Part shown: positions 37,147-47,560 of the stretch, in pieces
How positions within the stretch are numbered: the first letter of the stretch is position 1
Layout of the letters: each line of letters starts with the position of its first letter
From: Erythrobacter sp. JK5
Lineage (GTDB): Bacteria > Pseudomonadota > Alphaproteobacteria > Sphingomonadales > Sphingomonadaceae
DNA: 64,000 nt
Direction: 5' to 3'
NCBI RefSeq assembly: GCF_018205975.1
Contig: NZ_CP073577.1
Location: 496,001 to 560,000 of the forward strand
Notes under the pieces: model-generated
Databases searched by the model: none
Seen by the model: the letters and a program-made list of their open reading frames with translations, nothing else
What the model was told of the DNA's origin: nothing
Made by a program: the position numbers and the translations under genes

Positions 37147-37847
37147 CCACGCCAGAAAACGTCACCATCGATATCTATTCCGACGTGATGTGCCCGTGGT
37201 GCGCAATCGGATACGGTCAGCTGACCAAGGCGCTGGGCGCACTCGAAGGCGAGATCGAGGCCGAAGTGCGCTGGCGCCCGTTCGAGCTCAATCCCGACAT
37301 GCCGGCCGAAGGCGAAGAGCAGGAAGCGCACCTGCGCCGCAAATATGGCCGCAGCGCCGAGGAAGGCGCGGCGGTGCGCGGACAGATGAAGGCGATTGCC
37401 GAAAGCGCGGGCGTGTCGCTCGCCTACGAAGGTGATGGCGAAGCGCCCGCCGCGATGATGTGGAACACCCGCGATGCGCACAAGCTGCTGGGCTGGGCGC
37501 TGGAGCAGGCCGGGCCGCAGGTCCAGACGCGGCTGAAACTCGCCCTGTTCGAATCGCATTTCAACCATCGCAAGCGGATCGGCGAGCGCGAGGTGCTGCT
37601 CGATATCGCCGCCGAAGTCGGGCTCCACCGCGAAGCCGCCAAGGCCGCGCTAGAGGACGCCGATCTCGAAGCGCGCGTCGTCGCCGAGGAACGGCAGGCG
37701 TGGGACCTCAACATCAGCGGCGTCCCCGCGATGATCATCAACGGCAAGTTCATGGTTCCCGGCGCGCAGCCGCCCGAAACCTACGTCAACGTGCTGCGGC
37801 GCGTGGTCGAAAAGTCGCGCACGGCGGCGGAACACAGCGCGGGCTGA
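37143..37847 (+). CDS. DsbA family oxidoreductase, FrnE-like
   Basis: A 234-residue cytoplasmic protein (no signal) of the FrnE group of the DsbA fold. The active site is CPWC with C17 and C20 in YSDVMCPWCAIGY. FELNPDMPAEGEE is typical, and the cis-Pro loop is SGVPAMIINGKFMVPGAQ. FrnE homologues are disulfide isomerases or oxidoreductases linked to oxidative stress. It is coupled to nudC by ATGA. Confidence 0.9.
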   Translation: MTTPENVTIDIYSDVMCPWCAIGYGQLTKALGALEGEIEAEVRWRPFELNPDMPAEGEEQEAHLRRKYGRSAEEGAAVRGQMKAIAESAGVSLAYEGDGEAPAAMMWNTRDAHKLLGWALEQAGPQVQTRLKLALFESHFNHRKRIGEREVLLDIAAEVGLHREAAKAALEDADLEARVVAEERQAWDLNISGVPAMIINGKFMVPGAQPPETYVNVLRRVVEKSRTAAEHSAG

Positions 37848-37862
37848 CCCGTTCGAGCCTGC

Positions 37863-38738
37863 ATGAAAAGCATTCTCATCGTCATCGCCGTTACGGTCTT
37901 CGCACTGGCCTTCGCGCTGTTTGCGGGGGCGGGCAGCGTCGAGGTTTACGGCGTCAACGCCTTTCTGGACTGTGCATTCGTCGCGCTGGCGGTGAATTGG
38001 CTGGCCTTCATCCCGGCGGCGATCGCGCAGTCGGACAAGTATTACGACAGCGTCGGCGCGATCACCTATCTTAGCGTGACCGGCTTCGCCGTCTATGCCG
38101 CCTGGTCCGCGCTCGGCACGCTCGATGCGCGCGCGATCGTGCTGGCCGCGATGGTGGCGCTGTGGTGCATCCGGCTGGGCACGTTCCTGTATATCCGCAT
38201 CAAGGCCAAGGGCGGCTCGGATTCGCGCTTCGAGAAGATCAAGACGAGGCCGACCCGGTTCCTGGTGGCGTGGACGCTGCAGGCGCTGTGGGTGATACTG
38301 ACTGCGTCGGCAGCACTGATTGCGATCACGACCACCGATCCGCATCCGATCGGCGTGTGGTTCTGGATCGGCGCGGCGGTCTGGGTGGCGGGCATCACGA
38401 TCGAAGCGGTCGCCGATGCGCAGAAAAGCAAGTTCAAGTCCGACCCCGAAAACGACGGCGATTTCATCGATGTCGGCCTGTGGAAGTGGTCGCGCCACCC
38501 GAACTACTTCGGCGAGATCACCCTGTGGACCGGGATCCTGATCATGGCGATCCCGGTGCTGTCGGGCCTGTCGTGGCTCGCCGTCATCTCGCCGCTTTTC
38601 GTGACCCTGCTGTTGACCAAAATAAGCGGGATCAACCTGCAGGAAAAGCAGGCGCAGGAACGCTGGGGCGACGATCCCGCGTATCGCGAATACCGCAGGA
38701 ACACCCCCGCACTGTTTCCCAAACCGCCCAAATCGTGA
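37863..38738 (+). CDS. DUF1295 family membrane protein (steroid 5-alpha-reductase-like)
   Basis: A 291-residue integral membrane protein with about seven hydrophobic segments. Its C-terminal region has WKWSRHPNYFGEITLWTGIL and YREYRRNTPALFPKPPK, the signature of the DUF1295/3-oxo-5-alpha-steroid 4-dehydrogenase-like family. It may reduce a lipid double bond with NADPH, but the substrate is not known. It starts 15 bases after the FrnE-like gene on the same strand. Confidence 0.87.
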   Translation: MKSILIVIAVTVFALAFALFAGAGSVEVYGVNAFLDCAFVALAVNWLAFIPAAIAQSDKYYDSVGAITYLSVTGFAVYAAWSALGTLDARAIVLAAMVALWCIRLGTFLYIRIKAKGGSDSRFEKIKTRPTRFLVAWTLQALWVILTASAALIAITTTDPHPIGVWFWIGAAVWVAGITIEAVADAQKSKFKSDPENDGDFIDVGLWKWSRHPNYFGEITLWTGILIMAIPVLSGLSWLAVISPLFVTLLLTKISGINLQEKQAQERWGDDPAYREYRRNTPALFPKPPKS

Positions 38739-38826
38739 GGTGCAATCAGGGGGTTGCCGAACTATCCTCTCATCGGTTTGATCAATGTGACGAGAATTCG
38801 ATCCGTCAGCACAGGAGCTTTTCGAT

Positions 38827-39318
38827 ATGATGCATTGCCCAAAGACCCGGTTTATGATTGCCGCTCCGGTGATGGCGTTGCTCGCTGCCTGTGGCGGCGG
38901 AGCAGGCGATGCTCCCGCAGCCGAGGGCGATCCGCCCGCCGAGATCAAGGTCCGTCAGGACAATTTCGAAGCCATCGGAGACAGTTTCAAACTGATCCGC
39001 AACGAACTGGAACTGGAGAACCCCGACTTCCTCGCGCTTCAGGCGGCTGCAACCGACATCAATGACCGTGCCGCGCGGCTTGACGGATACTTCCCCTCCG
39101 GTTCGGGCAGGGCTGAAGATTGGGACACCGAAGCGCTTGCAGCGATCTGGGAAAAGCCGGAGGAATTCACTGCGGCCCAACAGAAGCTCATCGAGGAAAG
39201 CGGGCGCATGGTGGAGATCGTCAAGGGCGGTGACGCCGCAGCAGTGGGCGAGCAGGTCAAGGCGCTGGGCGCATCGTGCAAGAACTGCCACGATACGTTC
39301 CGTCTCGACGACGAATGA
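38827..39318 (+). CDS. Cytochrome c' (class II) lipoprotein
   Basis: A 163-residue protein with a lipobox, LLAAC, so it is predicted to be anchored to a membrane on the periplasmic side. The haem motif CKNCH is near the C-terminus (GASCKNCHDTFRLDDE), which is the cytochrome c' position. The rest is a helical bundle. AGGAG precedes the ATG at 38827. A b-type cytochrome gene follows 19 bases later, so the two probably exchange electrons. Confidence 0.9.
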   Translation: MMHCPKTRFMIAAPVMALLAACGGGAGDAPAAEGDPPAEIKVRQDNFEAIGDSFKLIRNELELENPDFLALQAAATDINDRAARLDGYFPSGSGRAEDWDTEALAAIWEKPEEFTAAQQKLIEESGRMVEIVKGGDAAAVGEQVKALGASCKNCHDTFRLDDE

Positions 39319-39337
39319 ACCGGACCGGGATCCGATC

Positions 39338-40003
39338 ATGGAGACCAGGCCGGTAAAGGTATGGGATTGGCCGGTGCGGGTGACACACTGGTCCTTTGCC
39401 GTACTGGTCCCCGCGATGTGGATCACAGCCGAAAACTCGCAGATGGGACTGCACATGCAGATTGGCCACGTGCTGCTGGCGCTGGTGATCTTCCGCCTCA
39501 TCTGGGGGTTCATCGGCACCGACACCGCGCGCTTTGCCAATTTCGTGAAAGGTCCGAGGGTGGTGCTGGCATACCTGCGCGGAGGCTATGACCATCAGCG
39601 CGAAATCGGCCACAACCCGCTTGGCGCGCTGGCCGTGCTCGCACTGCTCGGCGCGATGGGTGCGCAAGTCGGCATGGGTCTGTTCGCAGGCGATCCCTTT
39701 GACGGCGCGACCGGACCCCTCAATCCGCTGGTCGGAGTGATGACCGCCGACTGGCTGACCGACACCCACGAATGGTTCGTCTATGTCGTTTTCGCCATGA
39801 TCGGCCTGCACCTCGCGGCGATCGGTGTCTACGGCGTGATGCGGATGCAGAACCTGATCGGCCCGATCATTGTCGGAAAAGCCGAGAAGGCCGAAGGGGT
39901 TGCGGACAATTCGAGTCCGTCGCTGACTGCTTTGGTCATTGCCGTGGCCGTGTCCGTCGCCATCGCGGCCTGGATCTATTCGGGCGCACCGCCGCTTTCT
40001 TGA
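39338..40003 (+). CDS. Cytochrome b561-type membrane protein
   Basis: A 221-residue protein with about five hydrophobic segments, of the cytochrome b/b6 domain family. Histidines positioned to bind haem are visible in WPVRVTHWSFA, MQIGHVLLAL, LTDTHEWFVYVVFAMIGLHLAA. It starts METRPVKVWDWPVRVTHW, the family opening. It probably moves electrons between the quinone pool and the neighbouring lipoprotein cytochrome c'. The ATG at 39338 was chosen for the family start; the longer open frame is out of family. Confidence 0.88.
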   Translation: METRPVKVWDWPVRVTHWSFAVLVPAMWITAENSQMGLHMQIGHVLLALVIFRLIWGFIGTDTARFANFVKGPRVVLAYLRGGYDHQREIGHNPLGALAVLALLGAMGAQVGMGLFAGDPFDGATGPLNPLVGVMTADWLTDTHEWFVYVVFAMIGLHLAAIGVYGVMRMQNLIGPIIVGKAEKAEGVADNSSPSLTALVIAVAVSVAIAAWIYSGAPPLS

Positions 40004-40084
40004 TCGGCTTGCCCGCCTGCTCCGCCTTCGCGGGACAGTCGGCAAAAGCTGCAAGAGCGAGAGGCATGGCGCTCCCTATCGTGA

Positions 40085-40474
40085 TCAAACCAGCCCCAGC
40101 CGTTCCAGCCTTGCTGCCAGTTTCCCGGGCAGCGCGTCGCCGATGTCCTCGTCCGGCGCGAGGTCGCGCGGGGGCTCGCCCTTGAGGTAGCGCCAGCCCT
40201 GATGCGCGCGCTTGGTGCGGGGGGCGACGCGCACCAGTTCGGGCTTCAGTTCGATCCGCCAGCGCCCGTCGTCACCCTGCGTGAACCCGGTGATTTCCGA
40301 GCGCGCGACGATCGCATGCTGGTGTATCCAGTAGAGCGAGCCGCCGATGCACTGTTCCCACTTGGTCGGACGATACTTGGTCGTCAGGTAGGGGCTGCGG
40401 CGGCCGGCGTACCAGCTTTCGATATCGGCATAGCTCTGCGCGCCGAACGCGATCTTGGTCAGGTGGAGGGGCAT
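40085..40474 (-). CDS. DUF1489 family protein
   Basis: A 129-residue protein that begins MPLHLTKIAFGAQSYADIE and contains TKYRPTKWEQCIGGSLYWIHQHAIVAR, matching the DUF1489 family of alphaproteobacteria. No catalytic motif is evident and its role is unknown. It is downstream of nothing on its strand except mgtE, 52 bases away. Confidence 0.85.
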   Translation of the reverse strand: MPLHLTKIAFGAQSYADIESWYAGRRSPYLTTKYRPTKWEQCIGGSLYWIHQHAIVARSEITGFTQGDDGRWRIELKPELVRVAPRTKRAHQGWRYLKGEPPRDLAPDEDIGDALPGKLAARLERLGLV

Positions 40475-40526
40475 GTGGTCAAGATAGGGAAATCGTTCGC
40501 GGGTTCAAACGTCGGGTGCCTTGACC

Positions 40527-41978
40527 CTAGGCGAGCGGCGCGAGGCCTGCCAGCACGGCAAGGCCGAGGAAGGCGAAGAAGCCCATCGAATCGGTAATCA
40601 TCGTCACGAACACGCTGGAGGCCACCGCCGGGTCCTGATCGAGGCGTTCGAAGATCACCGGCACCAGCACCCCGGCCATTCCCGCGACCACGATGTTGAC
40701 GATCATCGCCACCGCGATCACCACGCCCATCATCGGCGTGAATAGCACCGCCGCCGCGATCCCGATCAGCACCGCCACGGTCGCGCCGTTGAGGATTGCG
40801 ACCCGCAGTTCGCGCCACACGATCCGCCAGGTGTTCGATCGGGTCAGCTGGTTGGTCGCGATCGCGCGCACCGCCACCGCCATCGTCTGCGTGCCGGCGT
40901 TGCCGCCGATGCTGGCGACGATCGGCATCAGCACCGCGAGCGCCACCAGCTGCTCGATCGCGGCGCCGAAGAACGCGATGATTGCGCTCGCCACCACCGC
41001 CGTGCCGAGATTGGCGATCAACCAGCGCACCCGGCTCGAATAGGCTTCGGCAATCGGTTCGTTGATATCGCCATCGCCCGCACCCGATAGCAGCAGCGCG
41101 TCCTCGCCCGCTTCCTCTGAGATGATGTGGACGATATCGTCGACCGTCATCTGCCCGACCAGCCGCCCGTTCTCGTCCACCACGGCGGCGGAAATCAGCG
41201 CGTATTTCTGGAACATCAGCGCGACTTCCTCCTGATCCATCGTCACCGGGATCAGGGTCTGGTCGCGCTTCATGATATCGGTCAGCTTGACCCAGCGCGG
41301 GGTGGTGAGGACCCAGTTCAGCGCGCAGGTGCCGACCGGATGGTGCGCGGCGTCGATCACGAAGACTTCGAAGAAATCGTGGTTCAGGTCGCCTTCGATG
41401 CGCAGATAATCGATCAGGTCGCCGACGGTCAGGTGCTCGGGCACCGCCATCACATGGCGGTTCATCAGCCGCCCGGCGGTCTCTTCCGGATAGGACAGCG
41501 CGCTCTCGACCGCGGCCTGCGTCTCCGGCTCCAGCTCGGCGATGATCGCGCGCTGATCGTCTTCGTCGAGATCTTCGAGCAGCTGGACCGCATCGTCGGT
41601 TTCGAGCTGTTCGGTGATCGCCGCGACCGCTTCGGGCGCGAGCGCCTCCATCATGTCCTCGCGGACGTGATCGTTGAGCTCGGCGACGACATCGCTGGTC
41701 ATCAGATCGGTGATCGCGGCGGCGAGCTGCGCGCGCGCGCCCTTGCCGAGCAATTCGATCAGGTCGGCGATGTCGGCGGGGTGGAGCGGCTCGACCAGGT
41801 CGTAGACCGCGCCCTTGTCCCCCGCGTCGAGCGCGTCTTCGACCGCGTCGACATATTCGGGCTTGAGCCGGTTTTCCTCGTCGTGCCGTTCGTCGTCGAT
41901 CCGGTCGTCGGGACGCACCTCCTCTTCGGGGGCGTCGGCGACCATCAGTTCGTCGTCAAGGCGCGTCGGATCGACCAT
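40527..41978 (-). CDS. mgtE: Magnesium transporter MgtE
   Basis: A 483-residue Mg2+ channel. The N-terminal superhelical domain (LVEPLHPADIADLIELLG...EDMMEALAPEAVAAITEQLE) is followed by two CBS domains, which sense cytoplasmic Mg2+. Five hydrophobic helices make up the pore (WLIANLGTAVVASAIIAFFG, GGNAGTQTMAVAVR with the conserved GNAGTQ). The first 45 residues are very acidic. The length is typical. Confidence 0.95.
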   Translation of the reverse strand: MVDPTRLDDELMVADAPEEEVRPDDRIDDERHDEENRLKPEYVDAVEDALDAGDKGAVYDLVEPLHPADIADLIELLGKGARAQLAAAITDLMTSDVVAELNDHVREDMMEALAPEAVAAITEQLETDDAVQLLEDLDEDDQRAIIAELEPETQAAVESALSYPEETAGRLMNRHVMAVPEHLTVGDLIDYLRIEGDLNHDFFEVFVIDAAHHPVGTCALNWVLTTPRWVKLTDIMKRDQTLIPVTMDQEEVALMFQKYALISAAVVDENGRLVGQMTVDDIVHIISEEAGEDALLLSGAGDGDINEPIAEAYSSRVRWLIANLGTAVVASAIIAFFGAAIEQLVALAVLMPIVASIGGNAGTQTMAVAVRAIATNQLTRSNTWRIVWRELRVAILNGATVAVLIGIAAAVLFTPMMGVVIAVAMIVNIVVAGMAGVLVPVIFERLDQDPAVASSVFVTMITDSMGFFAFLGLAVLAGLAPLA

Positions 41979-42089
41979 GCGGCGGGTTTAGAGTTGAGCG
42001 CTTGAAAAGCAAGCGGATGGCGCGTCGCGCGGGTGACAGCGCGGTGCAAAGCCGTTAGGTGCAGCGCAAGTCAAAGGAGATACCGAACA

Positions 42090-42551
42090 ATGGCCGACAA
42101 GCTCACTTTCACGCTCGACACCGGCGACGGCGAGAACAAGGACGTCGTCATCAAGCTGCGCCCCGATCTGGCCCCCGGCCACGTCGAGCGCATCACCGAG
42201 CTGGCAAGCGAAGGCTTTTACGACGGCGTGGTTTTCCACCGCGTGATCCCCGGCTTCATGGCGCAGGGCGGCGACCCGACCGGCACCGGCATGGGCGGCA
42301 GCGACAAGCCCGATCTCAAGGCCGAGTTCAATGCGGAGCCGCATGTGGAGGGCACCTGCTCGATGGCGCGTTCGCAGATGCCCGACAGCGCCAACAGCCA
42401 GTTCTTCATCTGCTTCGAAGACGCGGGCTTCCTCGACAACCAGTACACCGTCTGGGGCCAGGTCGAGAGCGGGATGGAACACGTCCATGCGCTGCCCAAG
42501 GGCGAGCCGCCGGCAAGCCCGGGCAAGATCGTCAAGGCGACGGTGGGCTGA
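42090..42551 (+). CDS. Cyclophilin-type peptidylprolyl isomerase
   Basis: A 153-residue cytoplasmic cyclophilin (no signal peptide). The fold motifs FYDGVVFHRVIPGFMAQGGDPTGTG, MARSQMPDSANSQFFIC and FLDNQYTVWGQVESGM are intact, including the catalytic Arg in HRVIPGF. AAAGGAGA is a few bases upstream of ATG 42090. It catalyses proline cis-trans isomerisation during folding. Confidence 0.94.
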   Translation: MADKLTFTLDTGDGENKDVVIKLRPDLAPGHVERITELASEGFYDGVVFHRVIPGFMAQGGDPTGTGMGGSDKPDLKAEFNAEPHVEGTCSMARSQMPDSANSQFFICFEDAGFLDNQYTVWGQVESGMEHVHALPKGEPPASPGKIVKATVG

Positions 42552-42577
42552 ACGCCTATCCCGGAACCGGGTGAGCG

Positions 42578-42880
42578 ATGGAATACTACGCATCGTTGCT
42601 GATCGCGGGCGCGGCGGGGTTCGCAGTGACGCACTTGCTCGGCTGGCTCGCGCCCGCAGCGGGGCGGGTGCGGGCGGTGGTCCTCGCGCTGATCCCGCCG
42701 GCCCTGCTGTTCGCGGTCTTCCTCGCATTTTTCGAAGGCAGTCCGGTGGGCGAGGACTGGCTCTGGCTCGGCATCGGGGTGGTGTATTTCTGGCCGTGGT
42801 ACCTGTCCTGGTGCCTCGGCTGCGCCGGCGAGTGGCTGGTGCGCAACCGATGGAAACGTGCGAGGGGGAATGCCGGCTAG
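42578..42880 (+). CDS. Small membrane protein of unknown function
   Basis: A 100-residue protein with three hydrophobic segments: SLLIAGAAGFAVTHLLGWLA, VVLALIPPALLFAVFLAFF and WLWLGIGVVYFWPWYLSWCLGCA. Its C-terminal tail is basic. No known motif. The end overlaps the start region of the next gene by 11 bases, which supports one transcript. I do not recognise it. Confidence 0.6.
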   Translation: MEYYASLLIAGAAGFAVTHLLGWLAPAAGRVRAVVLALIPPALLFAVFLAFFEGSPVGEDWLWLGIGVVYFWPWYLSWCLGCAGEWLVRNRWKRARGNAG

Positions 42881-43328
42881 GATCGACCGCGATGTTTCGG
42901 CAGTCCTGCGCCGCGTTGCGCGCGTGCTTGAGGCTGCCGATGATCCGTGGTGGGTAATCGGCAGCGCGGCGGTGGCATTGCATGGCGGTTCGCCGGGCGC
43001 GATAGGCGATATCGACGTAATCGTCTCGCGGCGCGATCTTGATTGGCTCTACGAAGAGCTCCCGCTGACCGCGACGCCTGACGAGACGAAGGATGTGTTC
43101 CTGTCAGAGCGGTTCGGGCGCTGGTCGGAGCCCGCTCTCGACGTCGAATTCATGACGGGCCTGAAGGTGCGGGTCGGCGGGGAATGGTCTGCGGTGGAGC
43201 CCCGGTCCCGGAAAGCGATCCGGATCGGCAAGGCGCAGGTTTTCGTGCCCGAGCGCGCGGAGCTGATCGCGATGCTCCAGCGATTCGGACGCGAGAAGGA
43301 CGTGCGCCGTGCGGCGACGCTGATGTGA
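42870..43328 (+). CDS. Nucleotidyltransferase-fold protein
   Basis: A 152-residue protein with the minimal nucleotidyltransferase signature: VIGSAAVALHGG, then GDIDVIVSR, i.e. Gly-Ser followed at the right spacing by Asp-x-Asp. A third carboxylate may be D in ALDVEFM. It resembles the AbiEii/MNT-like NTase group, but no partner toxin or antitoxin gene is adjacent. The start could be ATG 42870 or GTG 42858. Its substrate is unknown. Confidence 0.65.
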   Translation: MPARIDRDVSAVLRRVARVLEAADDPWWVIGSAAVALHGGSPGAIGDIDVIVSRRDLDWLYEELPLTATPDETKDVFLSERFGRWSEPALDVEFMTGLKVRVGGEWSAVEPRSRKAIRIGKAQVFVPERAELIAMLQRFGREKDVRRAATLM

Positions 43329-43404
43329 GCTGTCTCCAGCATCGAATTCGCGGAAGCTCGCATGTGTTGGCAAGGGTTCCCAATCCCGCTAAACGCGCCG
43401 CTCC

Positions 43405-44748
43405 ATGAAACCGCAAACTCCTCCCAAGACCTACCGGGTCAAGAGCTTCGGCTGCCAGATGAACGTCTATGACGGCGAGCGGATGGCCGAATTGCTCGGC
43501 GAGAAGGGCTTGCATTCTGCGCCCGAGGGCGAGGAAGCGGACCTCGTAGTTCTCAACACCTGCCACATTCGCGAAAAGGCCGCCGAAAAGGTCTATTCGG
43601 ACATTGGCCGGCTGGTGAAGGCCGGCGAAGAAGCGGGCAAGGCGCCGATGATCGCGGTCGCGGGCTGCGTGGCGCAGGCCGAGGGCGAGGAGATCATGGC
43701 GCGCGCCCCGGCGGTGAGCATGGTGGTCGGCCCGCAAGCCTATCACCGCCTGCCGGAGATGCTCGACAAGGCGGTGCAGGGCGAACGCGCGAGCGACACC
43801 GATATGCCCGCGATCGCGAAATTTGATTCCTTGCCCCAGCGCACGCGGCGCTCCCCCACCGCCTTCCTCACCGTGCAGGAGGGCTGCGACAAGTTCTGCA
43901 CCTATTGCGTGGTGCCCTATACGCGCGGCGCGGAAATCTCGCGTCCGTTCGGTGACCTGATCGCCGAAGCGCGCAGATTGATCGAGGCGGGAGCGCGCGA
44001 GATCACGCTGCTCGGCCAGAACGTGAATGCGTGGGCGGGCGAGGATGACAAGGGGCACGACGTTGGCCTCGGCGGGCTGATCCATGCGCTCGCAAGGCTC
44101 GATGGGCTCGAACGCATCCGCTACACCACCAGCCACCCCAACGACATGGACGACGCGCTGATCGCGGCGCATGGCGAAGTCGACAAGCTGATGCCCTATC
44201 TCCACCTGCCGGTGCAGTCGGGCAATGACCGCGTGCTCAAGGCGATGAACCGTGCGCACACCGCCGAAAGCTATATGCGCCTGCTCGAACGCTTCCGCGC
44301 GGTGCGGCCCGACATCGCGCTCAGCGGCGATTTCATCGTCGGCTTCCCCGGCGAGACCGAGGCCGAGTTCGAGGATACGCTCAGGATCGTCGATGAAGTT
44401 CGCTACGCACAGGCGTTTAGCTTCAAATATTCCCCGCGCCCCGGCACGCCCGCAGCGACGATGGTGGGCCAGATCGCCAGGGAGGTGATGGATGATCGCC
44501 TCCAGCGCCTGCAAGCGCGCCTCAATCGCGACCAGCTGGCCTTCAACGAGGCGAGCGTGGGCAAGACTTGCAGTGTGCTGATCGAGCGCAAGGGCAAGCA
44601 TCCCGGCCAGTGGCTCGGCAAATCGCCGTGGCTGCAAAGCGTCTGGTTCGAAGGCGAAGCGGCGATCGGCGATCTGGTCGAGGTCGAACTGCTCGAAGCC
44701 GGGCCCAATTCGGTGATGGGTCGGCCGCTGGCCACAGTCTCTGCATGA
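43405..44748 (+). CDS. miaB: tRNA-2-methylthio-N6-dimethylallyladenosine synthase
   Basis: A 447-residue radical SAM methylthiotransferase. The N-terminal UPF0004 domain has its three cluster cysteines in GCQMN, NTCHIR and GCVAQAE. The radical SAM motif CDKFCTYC follows, and a TRAM domain ends the protein. It adds the methylthio group to position 37 of tRNAs reading U-codons. The stop codon overlaps the ATG of an oxygenase gene (ATGA). Confidence 0.96.
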   Translation: MKPQTPPKTYRVKSFGCQMNVYDGERMAELLGEKGLHSAPEGEEADLVVLNTCHIREKAAEKVYSDIGRLVKAGEEAGKAPMIAVAGCVAQAEGEEIMARAPAVSMVVGPQAYHRLPEMLDKAVQGERASDTDMPAIAKFDSLPQRTRRSPTAFLTVQEGCDKFCTYCVVPYTRGAEISRPFGDLIAEARRLIEAGAREITLLGQNVNAWAGEDDKGHDVGLGGLIHALARLDGLERIRYTTSHPNDMDDALIAAHGEVDKLMPYLHLPVQSGNDRVLKAMNRAHTAESYMRLLERFRAVRPDIALSGDFIVGFPGETEAEFEDTLRIVDEVRYAQAFSFKYSPRPGTPAATMVGQIAREVMDDRLQRLQARLNRDQLAFNEASVGKTCSVLIERKGKHPGQWLGKSPWLQSVWFEGEAAIGDLVEVELLEAGPNSVMGRPLATVSA

Positions 44749-45329
44749 CACTGCCGTTCTGGGAGGACGGATACCAGCTGGTCGAGGGGCTGCTCGATCA
44801 AGACAAACTGGCGCTGGCTTCGGCGGCGATGGACCATTCGAGCGCAAGCGGTCTGACGAAGCTGCGGACCGATCCGGCGGTGGGCCATGCCGAAGACGAA
44901 TATTCGCCCCGGATCGGCGACATGCTGCTGGCCCACTGTCAACCCGCGATCGAAGCGGTGGTGGGCCGCGCTCTGATCGGTTCCTACGCCTATTGGCGCA
45001 TCTATCGCGAGGGCGGGGTGATGCAGCGGCACAGAGACCGCGCGGCGTCCGAAGTGGCGGTTTCCATCGGGATCGGGACAGAGCCGGGCACACCCGATTG
45101 GCCGCTACGGATTCAGGACCTGCATGGAAAGGAAATGGCGATCGTCATCCCCCCAGGCGCGGGGCTGGTCTACCAGGGGCATGCGATCGAGCATTGGCGC
45201 GACCGGCTGGACACCGGCGCACAACGGCAGCTGTTCATTTTCTACGTGTTCAAAGACGGCGAGTTTGCGAACCATGCCGGCGACAGGATCGAAGTGCCTG
45301 TTTCGCGCTGGGGAAACGCAGATGACTGA
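44745..45329 (+). CDS. 2OG-Fe(II) oxygenase-like protein A (tandem copy 1)
   Basis: A 194-residue protein with a jelly-roll oxygenase pattern: H96-x-D98 in [12 protein letters not shown], and a distal His (H146 or H150) in [13 protein letters not shown]. The spacing fits a non-haem Fe(II)/2-oxoglutarate enzyme. It begins inside the miaB stop (ATGA) and its own end overlaps the next gene by 8 bases. Its paralogue follows directly, colinear over the whole length. The function is unknown; the coupling to miaB may hint at a role in tRNA modification, but that is inference. Confidence 0.7.
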   Translation: MTLPFWEDGYQLVEGLLDQDKLALASAAMDHSSASGLTKLRTDPAVGHAEDEYSPRIGDMLLAHCQPAIEAVVGRALIGSYAYWRIYREGGVMQRHRDRAASEVAVSIGIGTEPGTPDWPLRIQDLHGKEMAIVIPPGAGLVYQGHAIEHWRDRLDTGAQRQLFIFYVFKDGEFANHAGDRIEVPVSRWGNADD

Positions 45330-45900
45330 TCCGTTCTGGGACGATGGCTATCTGATTGTCGAGGACATGATTTCCCCGGCTCAGGTCGCGTTTGTGGCAT
45401 CCGCGATGGATACGCAGAGCCGGATTGGGAAGATGGTTCCGACCCAGACCCGCTATGTCACCGGAGCGGAAGACCAGTATTCCCCTGTCCCCGCTGCGAT
45501 CCTGCTCAAGCATTGCCTTCCGAGGATCGAGCAGCTGGTCGGCAAGGACCTGCTTGTGGGCTATGCCTATTGGCGCAAATACAGCCATGCGGCCGTGCTG
45601 CGCTCACACGTCGATCGGGCGACCTGCGAAATCAGCGTTACGGTGGCGATCGGCACCGAACCGTCTGGCAGCATCTGGCCGTTCCACATCGAGGATCTGC
45701 ACGGCAACCGGATCGCAATCGCGCTGTCGCCCGGTGCGGGCGTGATCTACCAGGGGCACAGGGTCAAACACTGGCGCGAACCGCTCCAGGCCGAGTGGCA
45801 CAAGCAGATGTTCCTGCATTACGTGCTCAAGGACGGCGAGTTTGCCGACCATGTGTTCGACAAAAACGCCGGGGAACGGGTTCGCCGTATTCCGGTGTGA
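45322..45900 (+). CDS. 2OG-Fe(II) oxygenase-like protein B (tandem copy 2)
   Basis: A 192-residue paralogue of the preceding gene. Both open with PFW(E/D)DGY, carry YAYWR near residue 81 and the iron motif H96-x-D98 (here RSHVDRATCEI), and share YQGH(A/R)xxHWR and LKDGEFA/FKDGEFA. The metal ligands are kept in both, so both may be active. Substrate unknown. Confidence 0.7.
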   Translation: MTDPFWDDGYLIVEDMISPAQVAFVASAMDTQSRIGKMVPTQTRYVTGAEDQYSPVPAAILLKHCLPRIEQLVGKDLLVGYAYWRKYSHAAVLRSHVDRATCEISVTVAIGTEPSGSIWPFHIEDLHGNRIAIALSPGAGVIYQGHRVKHWREPLQAEWHKQMFLHYVLKDGEFADHVFDKNAGERVRRIPV

Positions 45901-46006
45901 CTTTCCACCGCCGCGTGCGCCCGCCGACCTTGCTTTGCTCCCGCGCGTGCTTACCTTTCCGACTCGGGACCCGCGCGAAGGGTGCGGGCCATCGGCAAAG
46001 GATTTT

Positions 46007-47038
<1,032 letters not shown>

Positions 47039-47518
47039 GTGAACCTCGACATCGACATCGAGGAATGGCCGGCAGGCGTATGGGAAGCGCTGGCCGGGCG
47101 TGCTGTGGATGCGACCGCGGAAGCCGAACCGCCGCTCGCAAACCCGCGCCTCTGCGCCAGCATGCTGTTCACCACCGATGCCGAGGTCCATGCGCTCAAC
47201 CGTGAATGGCGCGGGCGCGACAAGCCGACCAATGTGCTCAGCTTTCCGATGCTGGAGCGCGACGCCTTGCGCGAACTTGCCTCCGAAGGCCCGCCGGTCA
47301 TGCTCGGCGATCTGGCACTCGCATACGAAACCTGCGCCCGCGAAGCGGCGGAAAAAGGCATTGCGCTCGAACATCATGCGGCGCACCTGCTCGTCCACGG
47401 CCTGCTGCATCTGGCCGGCCACGATCACGAAACCTCCGACGAAGATGCGGATGAAATGGAAGCGCTTGAGACCGCGATACTTGCAAAGATGGGCATCGCG
47501 GACCCATATGGTACCTGA
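47039..47518 (+). CDS. ybeY: Endoribonuclease YbeY (rRNA maturation)
   Basis: A 159-residue metal-dependent RNase. The zinc motif HGLLHLAGHDHE is clear, near the C-terminus, and NVLSFPM is the typical earlier motif. It starts with GTG directly after the phoH stop. It helps process the 16S rRNA 3' end. Confidence 0.94.
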   Translation: MNLDIDIEEWPAGVWEALAGRAVDATAEAEPPLANPRLCASMLFTTDAEVHALNREWRGRDKPTNVLSFPMLERDALRELASEGPPVMLGDLALAYETCAREAAEKGIALEHHAAHLLVHGLLHLAGHDHETSDEDADEMEALETAILAKMGIADPYGT

Positions 47519-47560
47519 GCCCGACCGGCTCGATTGAATGGAGGAAAAGTCGCAAGGGCC

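Noticed and set aside
38778..38785. TTGATCAA upstream of cytochrome c' as an FNR site
   Set aside because: FNR sites need four bases between TTGAT and ATCAA; this is an 8-base palindrome without that spacing.
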